A DNA stretch of 64,000 nt from Trileptium ribeirensis (lineage: Eukaryota > Nematoda > Enoplea > Enoplida > Thoracostomopsidae). Below the pieces are notes generated by a model. The model made no database searches, was not told where the DNA came from, and saw only the letters and a list, made by a program, of their open reading frames with translations. Below are positions 48,551 through 61,000 of this stretch, one piece after another. The position numbers were made by a program, and so were the translations under genes. The first letter of the stretch is position 1, and every line of letters begins with the position of its first letter. Where the stretch lies: NCBI GenBank assembly GCA_030248225.1, contig JASANE010000631.1, positions 51,401-115,400 of the forward strand, written 5' to 3'.

Positions 48551-49871
48551 GTAATTGTGCCTCAGCTATTGCATTGACAGCTGGTACATTGCGAATTTCG
48601 CTTTACTATTATTGTTAACCCATACAAAATTTAAATGTGATAGTAATTTGTGAGTTGTGCCAAGATCAGCGAAGCTAAATGTAAATTATCTTGTCTTTTA
48701 CCAGTTCGGTCTTAGGGCACTAAATTGACGAATATACAAAATTTGTGTATTAAACCAACAGCCTTAAAGATAAGGTTGAACAAAATTATGATAATTGTCC
48801 TTTTTATTACTTTTGGGTACCTTTCTTGCAAATGCGTGACGCTGACTGTTAAAATATATTTTTGTTATTAAAATTAGTTTTTGAAGCATAGTATTGACTG
48901 ACTACCTCCATACAAATAGCAGCGTAATGACAAAGCTGTTGTGTTTTCACAATCGTTTTGCCTTTTAGTTTTACTGTCGCTTTGTTCAGTATTTACGTCA
49001 GTTCGGATTTCGCCATGCGATGCGCTTTTGCATATTGTAATAAACCTATACTTGAACATGCATCATTGTATTTTTGCTGTTCCTAGTTTTGCATTCAGCA
49101 TTAATTATCTCGATAGCTAATTTTTGTTCGCACTTTAACGTAAATTTTAGCTTATTTTGTTCGCCCGTAATATAACATTACTTAAAGCAAACGAAATGAA
49201 CTAATCAAATGTGAATTCAACTATAAGCCTTTATATAAGAGCTAGCAAGATACTTTTCTCACTTTCCATGTGTTGCCCACAACTAAAGCTTACAAGAAAT
49301 AAGGATTTTCTTAACTTCGTTGCTCACACTAATCAATTGTGCATAACTGCTAGATACACGTTGTCATTTTTATTCATTTCATGGTTTGTGAATTTTATCA
49401 AAACATATTTATATTCTTCGCTTAACGCAAAATATATCGCATCAATATAACGAATAAACTATAATTCAAGTTAACGAATGTATTGTAATTTATGTCAGCT
49501 TCAATGTAATAGTGGTAATAGTAGTAGTACATTGCTTGACAGAAACCGATCATTCAGAGAATTATGAACCTGACTACTAATATCTTTTTAAATTTAATTA
49601 CATTTGAATCAGAGGGACTCGTTTACGTTCGCACCTGGCTCTCCATTTTAACTCCTCATATGGATTAATTAGAAATCCATGAAACGTTAGGTCAATTTTC
49701 GCGCCACTAAAAGCCTAAGTCAGTTCTCTACATTCCTAGCTGCCTGAGGTAGCATTAGCTATATACGAGCTTTTGAGCAGCTCCCTGAAAGCAGTTTAGT
49801 GAAATAATAAACGGAATGAATGAATGGCTGACTTATAACGTAGTTTTTGCAGATACTCTTGAGAATTATTG
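48551..49871. other. Putative intron sequence
   Basis: AT-rich with no supported feature; would be intronic if the flanking candidate exons belong to one gene. Confidence 0.25.
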
Positions 49872-50608
49872 CATACATGCTCAAGGACCGAGGTCCTAGG
49901 GGCGGGGTAGCAGGAGCACAGCATCGGGGTTCGAGCTTCAGTCTTCCAGGGGTGACCCGATAGTATGTGGAAGAGGTGTTGGGGATGTGTCGCCAAAGGC
50001 GTCGAAACCCACATAGGGGTAACCTGAATTCCCCCACCTATGAACATCTATGAATCATTACGCAAGCAGTCGAACGAGAACATCTTATAATACTTCAGGT
50101 ATGAGTTGAAATATGCTAAACTGTTGACTAAAGCTACAATGGGCAAAAAATGTTGACAAAGGATGGATTATATACTATGTCATTTACGGCTGAGTAAAGC
50201 TGTCAAGCTAGCCATGTTGTATAATCAATGACCTTGTTAAATATGCCGCTGTGATGATTTCCTCTATCATTTAAACCATCTAGGATATTACTGGCTGGAA
50301 TCACTGCCATCTTTTGATTAGGATGGTTGTGAACTCGTTGAAGAATCCTGTAGCTGTTTCGGCATAATGCGAAAATCATACATTCTGAAGGTCTGAAGTC
50401 CCTGGTGGGGTAAATGGGGAGGCCTTCTGCCTGTCGGGGATGTGTTAGCCTGTCGGATGGCGGGCGTAGTGGCGCCAAGAGAGGGTTGACAACTTGGTTG
50501 AGAAAGCGTGGAGAATTGAAGGAGCTGGTTGGCGTGCTTCGTACCATGGGTTGGGTGAAGATCCCAGCCTCAGCGGGTTAACCCCTGCCGCCCCTATGAG
50601 CATGTACG
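49872..50608. mobile_element. Longer member (737 bp) of the CATACATGCT element family
   Basis: Left end CATACATGCTCAAGGACC matches the right end of the 41413 element; the right end, complemented CGTACATGCTCATAGGGG, matches its left end and continues with GGCAGGGGTTAACCC...CTGAGG, resembling the left zone of the 22669 element. So it is the same family in reverse orientation. No target duplication was detected. A 114-codon minus-strand frame at 50203-50547 is of unknown nature. Confidence 0.6.
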
Positions 50609-53217
50609 GTAGAGCTGTATCATGTGTGCTATGTGGGCATGTTTATAATTGTGACATAAATATATCTATGACACCGTCTCCGTCTTTTGTTCCATAGTGC
50701 ATTATATGCCTTAATCTGCATTGCACAGCCGTAACGAATTAGGAGTTATAATTTCAAACCTGTCTTGGCTGTAGTATGTTTTGAAAACTGTTCTGGTATG
50801 ACGACACATTTCCCTTGTAAGATAAATATTGTGTGCGGTACCAAGGATCTCTGTATGGTTCTATTTCAAACGTGTAACAATTCGATTTCTCATGGTAACT
50901 TTCGGATTTGACCAAGACCACACTTCTGTATTTTATATTTTAGCTCTTCTTCTTGAATAATCGACTACAAAGAAGTGTGCAGTAGCACTCCTAGTATGGT
51001 AACATACTCCTTATAAGAAATACGAGGTACCATGGTATTTGCATTGGTAGGTTTCACACCACCATAGGCTCAGTTCGGTGTCTTTATTTCTGTCTTTTTC
51101 CAGTTTAAATATAACTAAGCATTTTATATTACTGCCCTGTGGTGACAGAAGATATTTTGTGGTCAAATAAAATTTTGTGTATTACAGTACTAAGCAGGGT
51201 ACCTGATATTACTGTTTACTATATCAGTATTGGGCAATGATCCTGTTGTTATACAGTAGTTTTGTCTTAAAATTTGTAAAGAAAAATGTGTGAAGATCGG
51301 TATTAAAACAATTTACAGCTTGACCTAATTTCGTTTTATGTATGACTCGTTTGACTGAAAATATGCAGATAAATTGTGTGTTATTTCAGGAACCTTGATT
51401 CTTTGGCTGCCGTCCTCTCATACCTATAAATTTTACTCGTTTTTTGCAGTATATGACTATCGAGTTATTAGATTTGAGGATGAAGAACCTGGACAACAAC
51501 AGACTCAAACATATTTGTTTCTACATCGTTTTTGTTTTCAAAAGATCCCCTATAAGCACGTCTATTGTATTAATGTTTGGTTTCACTGAAGATTTAGTAA
51601 TGGTGACGCAAATGTTAGGTACTTTTTTAGTATACTGCTGAAAGAAAATTTTAAAAAGCTATGACCCACTCAGCCCAATACCACTTCAATGCTCAATGCT
51701 AATTGAGATTAAAGAAGTGTCGAAATGCTTTTCTTGTTAATATTTAACGTCTTCGTTTAGTGCGGGAATCACAGCAAATAGGGAACAGAAGATATTGTCA
51801 GGAATTGCTTGATTACACAATTTCCGTTACCGCTCAACTGGTTTTTTTCCAAGCAATGTTGACCTATTTCAATAGAAAAGGGAACGGTTTGAAGCGGGCA
51901 GTTTTCTTATAGTCATTGTACCACATAACGATGCCAAATGTAGTTCGAAATCGATATCTAAAGCAAGCTACACTATGAGTGATTAGATATCTTTTGCAAC
52001 AAAAGCCATAGCAATGTGTGGTAAAACCAACCGTACTAATGCGGCTTTAATGCGGTATTAACTATGTACTTGAAACGTGGGGTCGCTGTCATAACCGCAT
52101 TGGTTCAAATGTGTTTTCCAACCATATTAGAGCTCAAAAACTGCTGTATGATCTGCTGCATAAACTGCTATGACATATTTCTTTTGGGTAAAACTACATT
52201 ACTCGAATTAATTTGGATACCTAATATGAAAATTAGTTTTCGATAGTGAGTTTATCGGTGGAAAATTCTGTTATGTCGTTAATAAAATCAGTAGATTCAA
52301 GATTTGTATGTAAAACGACTTGTTTTAGCCACATACATATATTGAAGTCATCTTTTTTCTAATTTTATGACGTACGGCTTTGTTATTTTCGGGAGAAACA
52401 GAATTGGCTGTATTTTTGTTCGGAAAATGCGTCACAGCAGCTTTCTTAAAGCTGACAGTCGAACCGTTCTTTTTTCCGAATTTATGTATGGAAACATTGC
52501 TTTCGAGCCACCTCAATAGCGGAGGTGGTTTTATCTTAAAACGTTAAACAATGCTTAAAGAATGCACCATCAAGCCTAGATTCGCAGATGAATGTGATTC
52601 TTTGTCCTTTTATCAGTATAAAATTTCTAATTCGGAATTCATTTGTTAGAACATGGTAAAATTGATATTTCTGTATATGCTTCTCCGTGCACGGTACAGC
52701 CTTAATATTGAACACTTTTTCGTGAGGAAATGCTATTACGTAGATGGAAATTTCAAAAACAACCGTTACGGCTATGTGTCAAATCTTTGACGTTTCCCCA
52801 ACACCACTTTCAGCAATTGTCCGGACTTGAGCTGTCGGAATTCCTAAAATGCTTACTTGTCGCCACGCAGTATTGCTCCCCAGCAACAACCCCTGGCGAA
52901 CCATTGGGTCTAAAAATCTGTCGCGACACCCATAAGGGGATATACCAGCACATCGTGCTTACAAGCGCTTTTAGAAATGTCTTCTAAAATTTTATTAAAT
53001 TAAGACTTTATTCGTGAAAAAATTTCAAAGGGTGTCGCGGAATTACTCTTATGGCAGATTGGTTGCCGTTTTTGAAAAACTTTTCTAGCACACCACCGGA
53101 AACAAAAAATTAGTAGCACGATAGTTGCATATTGCGGGGTGAAACAATCCGGCAGAGCCCGGTTTCGTCGGGCGGTATTACTAACATATCTATTACTTGG
53201 AACGACGTGTGATTCAG
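50609..53217. other. Putative intron sequence, possible small exons
   Basis: A pyrimidine-rich acceptor TTTTTTGCAG at 51439-51448 is followed by an open stretch, but no convincing donor follows. An inverted pair CGCGACACCC (near 52923) and GGGTGTCGCG (near 53031) is present. No other feature is supported. Confidence 0.25.
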
Positions 53218-53556
53218 AGTCTGAGAAAAGTGAAATTTGACATAAATGAAACGGAACTGTCGCTGATGCGAAAAATTTACAGTGTCTACAACACAAAAAT
53301 ATACACTTGTAGAAAATCTGATAAATTGACACAAATTATGCTATTATTGCAAATATTGGCTAATCTCAATTTGACAGGATTTCGTAACCACTGAACTTGC
53401 TAAACTTGTCAGAAACATGTGCGGAACTTCTTTACTTAACATGTCTGCAGTAAGACATGTTGTGAAGACAATTATAGAACTAAATATCCTTATAAAAACA
53501 GCGTACTGCAGGGGTTTGCTTGACGGCAGCCCTCCCGACTTAGTAAAAGGCTTACC
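53218..53556 (+). CDS. Candidate exon(s) of unidentified host gene, with one frame change
   Basis: From a possible acceptor GATTCAG at 53211-53217 an open frame gives an amphipathic helical peptide rich in Lys, Leu, Ile and Asn up to about 53380. One base later in frame it continues to about 53556, ahead of a GTAAAC at 53557. The two halves join with no room for an intron, so this is either a one-base assembly error, a real frameshift in a dying gene, or coincidence. Composition is globular and helical, unlike the Ser-rich neighbours. I do not recognise the family. Confidence 0.35.
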
Positions 53557-53777
53557 GTAAACATTACATAAGGACGTTATCTTAAAGGTTCAGGTTCATT
53601 TAGTATATCAATATTAGATACTGTTCTGCAACATGTCTTACTGTTGACATCTCGAGTAAAAATTGCCACATGTGCTAAGTGCTCGAAATTTATATGGCTT
53701 CGGGCCCAGGTGAAAATTCGCAACTTCGCATCAATGTAGAATTGATTTTTCGATATTTGTGTTATTGCATTTTTTAG

Positions 53778-54124
53778 AGCGCGCGGCCAGTGAATTTTCA
53801 AGCCATATCAAACACGTTCAATGCAAAGGTTGACTATCTGAAGCGGCGTTTTTCTTCAAGTGATTTTGATGACGGTGACGATACCAAAAGTAGCTCGAAA
53901 TCGCCATCCAAACCAAGTTCAACTGTGAGTGATTATAACATACAGCAACATAAAGAAAGATATAAAGGTCAAATCACTTCGCATTCTCCGAAGCAACGAC
54001 ACCAGACAGCTTACACATTTCAAAATTACCGCATTAATGAAGAGCAGAAACGTTACGACCAAGTGTCTGCAACTAACGGAAAAGCTGGTTCTAACGCCAC
54101 CTCAAAAACGAATTCAACAATAAG
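53778..54124 (+). CDS. Candidate exon of unidentified host gene (Ser/Lys/Gln-rich)
   Basis: Good splice context on both sides: acceptor CATTTTTTAG at 53777 and donor AAG/GTATGT at 54125. The 115-codon frame starts with a short helical segment containing Tyr-Leu-Lys-Arg-Arg-Phe, then an acidic Asp-Asp-Gly-Asp-Asp patch, then a Ser/Lys/Pro and Gln/Lys/Thr-rich low-complexity tail. It looks like a disordered linker. It does not start with ATG, which fits an internal exon. No family recognised. Confidence 0.45.
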
Positions 54125-55999
54125 GTATGTTTCTGCCGATTTAGTGCTTTCGGCGCTTAATGTTGGCTAAATTTAATGCGTAGCATTTACATAGCGATTA
54201 TATATAGACTTAATTAGTTATCGATGTGCCTTATAGCGAGCATACTTATATACGCAGGTCGAAATTTTTTTAAAAAGGCTGCAGTTAATCCTCTGTTAAC
54301 GCAGTATTTTTATGTACAAACGTTTTTAAAACGATTCAAGCACAACGTTATCTTCATCTCCCGCCAAATTTGCGGTGCCTATTACCACCGCTGTGGTTTC
54401 GCTATATAGTAGATAGGGACAGTAGGAATCTACTTAATCCATACTTAACTAAGGGTATCTTTTTACCATATACATACCTCGAATACTTATGGAAACCAAT
54501 AACCCCCAAAATTAGCTTGCTATCTCCTGAAATTGGCTTTTTCCGTCTAAAATCGACATAGGGCTACGTGCCTATTGTTTACCGCTTATTATTAAATTTG
54601 AGGATTGCTCGCATAGCATTACACAGGAGCATAAATCACGAATTTTTGACGTAAATGTTTATAGTTTGGATTTAACTTAGGTTTAGTATCCTATGGCACC
54701 ATTGCTTAGTAGATTTCGTGGCACCATTGCTTAGCATTTTCGGCTGTGACGTTATTTTCGAATGTTATATGATTGTGCATAGTTCATATTGCAACATTTA
54801 ATGAGCCATCATGCATGATGCTTCATTTCTCACACCCAACATCGACAGAGTACCAAAACATTATTAAACTATATTTAATATCCTATGGGTTCAATTTATA
54901 GTCTCTAGCGTTGTTGTCGAATCGGCCTGTAAAAGTGAGACTAGCGGTAATTTCCATTGCGCCACTAAAGTTTCAAATATTTCCTCAAAACATATAAAGA
55001 ATTATACTACGATTTGTTGTGCTGAGCCTAGCATTACACTGAGATATGTTGGCGTAAGCACTATCACACATTACCACATAAATTCGCACTACAGAGTATA
55101 CAAATGAAGATAAACGCATGCAGCGAGAGCATGTTAAAGGCTATTTTGGATTGCTACTTAAATAACAAATCATGGCGGATGTACCTTATTTGCACCCACT
55201 GAGAAATCGCTCAAATTATGCATCCAGAAGAATATTGGGTGACTGAACACGATCCTCACGATTATGTTTAAGCTGGAGACACAGATAGCCTGGCATTATT
55301 ACATAAGGTACTGTACAGAATGATACAATTTAAGCATAGAAATGTAACACACATAAGCGAATTAGTCCTTAAGTTTATAGTGGTCGGCAGCCGAATGGAT
55401 AAACGTACCATCTTATGTTCAAGCCAACAACGGAGTTTTTTTACTCTGATATTTTATATTATTTAATTTTTTATACAGATTTTAGTAACAGCAAGCCACA
55501 GAGGTCCTGTGCATTACAGGAACACATGGCGCGAATTCCGGGTTACCCTGCGAATGTTCCATGTCCGAAACTGTTTTGTACATTATTTATTTCGGTACAG
55601 TAAAATGTATTCTCATCTGTATAAAATGTGGAGACTGAATACTACTGTGATCCATTTCTCTAAATGAAAAGACTAATGAATGGCGATACACAAAATTTTC
55701 AGCAGAAAATTATTTTTGCCAGCCAAGCTTATGAAAACCAATATACAATGGAATAATAAAGTGATATACAACCGTATTTATGAAATTACTAATGCGTTAT
55801 CACGTTTATGAATAATTTATAAATTTACAACGTCAAGTTATAATGTATATGTAATAACGGTACGCAGCTGCATGGCGTAACTTTCAACACCATGCGCGTA
55901 CGATCCCGGCTATCATAACCTCAAGGGTGGACCATAAATTTCGGCAATCTTGACACGTTTCCTGGTCAGACCCAAGAAGCTATGGAGCTTAGCAAGTCG
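54125..55999. other. AT-rich region without recognised gene
   Basis: A 15-base direct repeat GGCACCATTGCTTAG occurs twice within 54692-54735. No other supported feature. Confidence 0.3.
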
Positions 56000-58900
56000 C
56001 AGGCGCAGTTCACGAGGTGTGTTCGGACCCCGCCCGATTGGTTGCGCACGTACCTAGTATCTTGGTATGATTACTGACGTCCTCCAAGGAGGTTGACATC
56101 TAAACCTGCTTACAGGCCATAATGTCAAACCGATATTCTCTATCCTAAGCTTACTTGGAAGTTGTTTAGTTCTTTATTATTCAAATAAGTTCAAACGCGT
56201 CTTTGACTTCAAAGAGAATTTATACTCGTTTTCAATCGTGTGGTACCTGAATCCCATTTTGTTATAGCCTATGTGGCTCCCAAAGGGTTCCGACAAGCCC
56301 TGGACGTTTCACGTCGGATACTCGGGACGGTGATTTAGCAACGGCCAATGCTCGTTTGAAATAGTGAAGTCTTGCTAGTAAATTTTAACTACAATTTGAG
56401 TGTGCTGTTTTCTAAAGTGGTGTAGGTTGAAAATTTCGTGGATTCCTCTCGCCATAAATTCTCCACCTCCAACCTATGTTCATTCTAATTCCGACCTAAT
56501 TATCTTATTCCGTAGGCCTTTGCGATCTCTCACTCCCCTATCGCACGGGCGATACCAGCGAATGCCTTCTACCGTAGCGGCCGGAAACCTTAATTTGACG
56601 CCGGGTCTAGTTCCTAAGATGACTAAAAATATCCCTACAGATGACTTTGATTAAAGTAAGAAGACCAGCCTACGATGAAACGGTTCTGTCATAAGTGACA
56701 GTTGGACTGTGTTGTACACTCTGGGGCGCATCAAAATTTTCTTCAGGCTAAATTGATTTCGAGGCAGTAGGGGCGCCTGCTGAGCGCATTTTTTGCGGCC
56801 ACCTTAACTGCCTACCTAAGTAAGCCAAGACTTTGGCCTGCGCACGGTAGCTACTCTGGTCGTTTACTTCATGAAGAAGTCATTTTTCAATACTAAAATG
56901 CTTATTCATGAGTCAATATTTACAAGAAACTGGGTAAACCTGATATTATTATTTCCTCATAAACAACAACAACAAAGGCCAGCCGGCTCAAACTACTACT
57001 GGTCGACGATGTGACAAGCATACGGCTAGGGGAAATTTTGACGCTAGGGCGCGGCTCTAGTTTATAGTTTGATCCTATAGGTGCACACTCCCTAGGGTTT
57101 CGTGGAGCCCTGCATGACGTCAACACCTTAAAATACTGCCTGAGCCCAAGAGCTGTGATCAGAAACTGGGACGCTAACAGTTTACTGATAGGCCAGCAAT
57201 TTTATGTGTCAAAACCTCCTACTGGAATGTACCATCTGGAACCGCTTATCAGTTTGTTCGGCAGTAATTACACGAAATACGCCACCATGGTCATTCCGAC
57301 GTACAGAATCGATTACTAGCAGTAAAATGATAATAATGAAGCTACAAAACACGAACAAAAGAATTAAGAAACAAAGCAAGATTCCTTAGACTCAAGTAAT
57401 TCCAGTCTTAGAATTTGTTTCCGCAATATCAATCCTGGCCAGGGGCGGATCTTCGATGATGTGCCGGACCTAGTGTCCCGAATTTAGTTAGCTCCATGTG
57501 AGTTCCTAATGAATGTAAACTTGACAACCTACCCAGAGAACGTGACTGGGCCAGCCACGTCTCCGGTCCTTGTTCTCTAGTTATACATTCGTTCGACACC
57601 AAACACAGCACGGGCGCCAAACTTTCTACGAAGCTGTCAATTTTGGAAGACAAGTCAACAAACAAAGAACCTAAAAGAATTACCGAAATGCGATCAATCG
57701 TCCAACTCTTCTAGAAACTTTTAACCGTGGTCGTGTCAGGGAAAATTCTCCAAGCCTAACTCAACTCAAGAAGTCATGTAAAGTTGTGGATCTAACGTAT
57801 TCCAATGAACTAGCTTTTAAAGTCTGCCTAAGACCACGGGGAACCAGAAGGACTTCAGCAAGTAATTGCATTCTAGCTAACGTGAGTCAGAACTCGACCC
57901 TGTCACCTAAATTGCAGACGACGATGAATAACAGATCGGGGCGGGGGTGGGCGTGCCGGGTGGCAAACGGAAATTCGACTCACAGGGGAGCGGGCAACTA
58001 GCTACTGTCGACTATGAAATTTGTTGGATGTAGTCACTCGGACATACTTGCCCTATGGCATCTGCCGCGAAGTTGACCTCCGCCCTAACACCCTGCCAGT
58101 AGTTGCGTCGAAGCCTACTAAATGTCAGTAAACTCGTACCCACAGCGAGTCGAGTTAAAACTCAAGTGAAAATAGTCGCAAAATAGTAAAACAACGATGA
58201 GGAACGGAGCCGGTCAGTAAAGTCGACCGAACTCCGCGCTGCCGAAGTCGAACTGATTCTCATTTTCCGAGTGTCACGCACAACCTCTAAAAATTTTGTC
58301 GATCTTTTCATGTGCTTTTCCTATGGCCCCAAATTACGAGCGACTTAATTCAGGTCGTGGTTTGTCGAGTCGGTCTTGGGATCCAATCGGAAAATTTACA
58401 ACTTTCCGAAAGTCAGCATTACAGTAAACCATCAACGTTCCTTAGGGAAAGTCGGCTTCAAAGTGACATCGCCGACATCAACTTTAAACCCTCCGAATAG
58501 TCGGAGGTCAACCATCTGTGATCTCGATCCCATTTTCCACGACCATGCGAACTCTGAAGCAGTTATTTCCCGTAATCAGTGCCGGATGTTCTTTTGATTG
58601 GAACTACTGCATTAATCATTTAAACATTTATCGCCCTTCTAATTAGAACATTTATCGACCTTTAAGGTATCATAGATCACTTCGATTATAAGCAATAGCT
58701 TCCGGAACACGTAATTTCTGCAACTCACTTAATTCGTGTCAAATTGAAAATCAGTCCCCTATTTTGGGATTGCTCAACCATCTCGTCGTCGTTTAGATCA
58801 GCCACGTAACGCAGAGTGAAACGGTCAGAAGTTAGATCGGCACATAATCGCAAGAGATAGTCACTTATCGCCTGCGTAATCTTTGAAAGGCGCTATTAAT

Positions 58901-59317
58901 TTAACGATCAGGCGAGCTGGTACGTTATATCCAGCTCATGTATCATCCCGGTCACCACCATCTATTAATCCCCCTTTTCCGTTGTCTTTTAATATGTCAG
59001 GACGCCGCCCAGCTAAAGCGGCTTCATCACGACACGAATCATGACCCTCCAGCATGAGGACATCTCGGAACGTCAGGCAAAATCGCCTCTTTTCGTGATT
59101 TCCAGCTTAATGTACCGGCTTTGTAGCGTTCCAGGCGGGGGCTGGGTCACCGGGCAGGATCCAAACTGGGGTAGAGAACGTGGCACACACCCTGGGAGCA
59201 CTCACCGGGAGGGCACCCTTAGCCGGGCTTCCTGGGGGTCACTACCTGTCCCCAAACCTACCCCCTTTTTTCCACCCCGGCTCTCTATCCATATATACAT
59301 TTATAATCTATAAAACT

Positions 59318-59361
59318 CTAAAATTTTGTATAATTTATATATATAGATACATATATATATG
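59318..59361. repeat. TA/TATG-rich microsatellite
   Basis: Imperfect (TA)n with ATATATAGATACATATATAT. Confidence 0.8.
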
Positions 59362-60675
59362 TTTTCTTTTTGTTCTAGTTGTCCCGGTGTCCTCTGTTGT
59401 CCTCGTCGTCATTTCCGTCCTTGGTCGTTAGCGCGACGAGGACACGGCGACAAACGAACACAGCACAGGTCAATCAATGAGAGAGCGAGAACGCGGTAAA
59501 GAAAACAAAACAATGAAATAAGAAAAAGCGGAAAAAGGGAGAGAAAGACAGAGACAGGGGACGGGGTGGGGACAGGGATGCCCTGGGGTAATATCGGCGG
59601 GTCGGGGCCCGATCTGTTCCCAGGACGAAAAACGGGGACGAAGAACACCAAACACAAGGGGGTAGACGCAATGTCGGGGCTGGACCCACTAGGGTCGGTT
59701 TGTGTGTTTTAATATAGGGGACTTTGGCGGTCCCTCCTGCCCTAACGGCTTGGCAGAACGACGCCCGCCCGGCATCGTTGGACTCGCCACCACCTATCAA
59801 TTCGTAGACGAGTCGAATGAGGGCGATACCTCCGTTCCGCGGGCAAAATTTGGAGATCTGGTAAAACAACTGACTTAGAAAGAGTGCTGACGACGGTGGG
59901 AACACTTTTGCAGGCTGTCTCGAGTTAACGGGTGAGAGGGCGGAGACCCGCCGAGTATATTTGGAGATTTCTCGGCGTGGTGAACGCAATGAGGGGCGAT
60001 TTGGCCACCTTTAAGTTGAGAATAAAATTTCCGGTATTGCGTACCCACCATCAGTTATTCTTCCTAACTAGGGACACCTTGGCTGGTTATAGCGGAGTAA
60101 TGGGGAGTCGGGCGGAGGCCCCCGTGTATTGTTGCATTCGCCGGAGCAGGAATGAAAAGGGTGCAACACCGACATGAATTCATGTCAACTTTTTGTAATG
60201 TATTATGAAATGGTCGCAAAACAGAGGGGCAACTCATATAACGGCGGGGTGACTTGTCAGATCGAGGCCCGCTTGAGCTCGTTGGATGCCCTAATGGGTG
60301 GGCTACGTAATGATGGGCAAGACTTCGGTCGGCGATTCTGCAATAAAAGAAAGCCCGGTTACCGTGGCGCTAATCAAGTGATTTTAGATGCTGATGGCGC
60401 GAAAACGGGAGTTTCTGCGGCGGTCCTCCGGCGGATCCAGGGGCACAATTAAACCCGACGGCGTTCTTTGGTTATCCGATAACATAGGCTGTTCGGCTAG
60501 ACAATCGGTTCCATCGAGCCTCGTTCGCAAGGGTAACACACCCCAAGAAATCGGCAGAAATTACCGACGAGACATGGGATTCCGGACATTGACATGACGC
60601 CGGGGGCGCAAAAGAGAATATTTATCCGGCAGGGCGGGGAAAGAAACAAAGGGGTGTAAAAATCAGCTACGTACT

Positions 60676-60705
60676 TACACACACACATATATATATAGAT
60701 AGATA
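60676..60705. repeat. Compound (CA)n(TA)n(GATA)n microsatellite
   Basis: ACACACACACATATATATAT followed by AGATAGATA. Confidence 0.9.
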
Positions 60706-61000
60706 AATACGCCTAATCCAAGCCACTGTCAACAGCCAAACTTAGCGTAAGTAACGGCTGCTTATTCCATTTTAACGTGTTTTGCCCGTCAAATTTAAGG
60801 TTGAATCCTTGTGTTATTAGAGCCATTTTGGCCTTATCAGAAAACCCATGAAATGCTGTATAGAAGGGCACACGGGGCGCTTTCCCGAAACCTAAACCGC
60901 TAGACTGCTACGGGCCGAAGAGAACCCGACATCCGTCGCTTCCAAACATTCGGAAACTACCGTACGCCTGATGCCTTATTCTTTGTAAGCTTGTTGTTCT

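Larger units (their letters stand above)
56000..61000. other. GC-richer mosaic, probably decayed repeats
   Basis: Base composition rises clearly compared with both sides. Short open frames occur on both strands (for example near 57790, 58310, 59040, 60174) but none shows a domain I recognise. The segment at about 56092-56115 resembles 17477-17500, so at least part is dispersed repeat. TA/GATA-type microsatellites lie at 59318-59361 and 60676-60705. No terminal repeats could be paired by eye. Confidence 0.4.

Noticed and set aside
51449..51640. Possible exon after a TTTTTTGCAG acceptor
   Set aside because: Good acceptor but two competing frames and no convincing donor.
52923..53040. Inverted CGCGACACCC/GGGTGTCGCG pair as ends of a tiny transposon
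   Set aside because: Only ten bases match, no target duplication, no family resemblance.
55381..55430. tRNA- or SINE-like A-box/B-box pair (GCAGCCGAATGG ... GTTCAAGCC)
   Set aside because: Spacing is plausible but no cloverleaf stems pair and no repeat body or tail follows.
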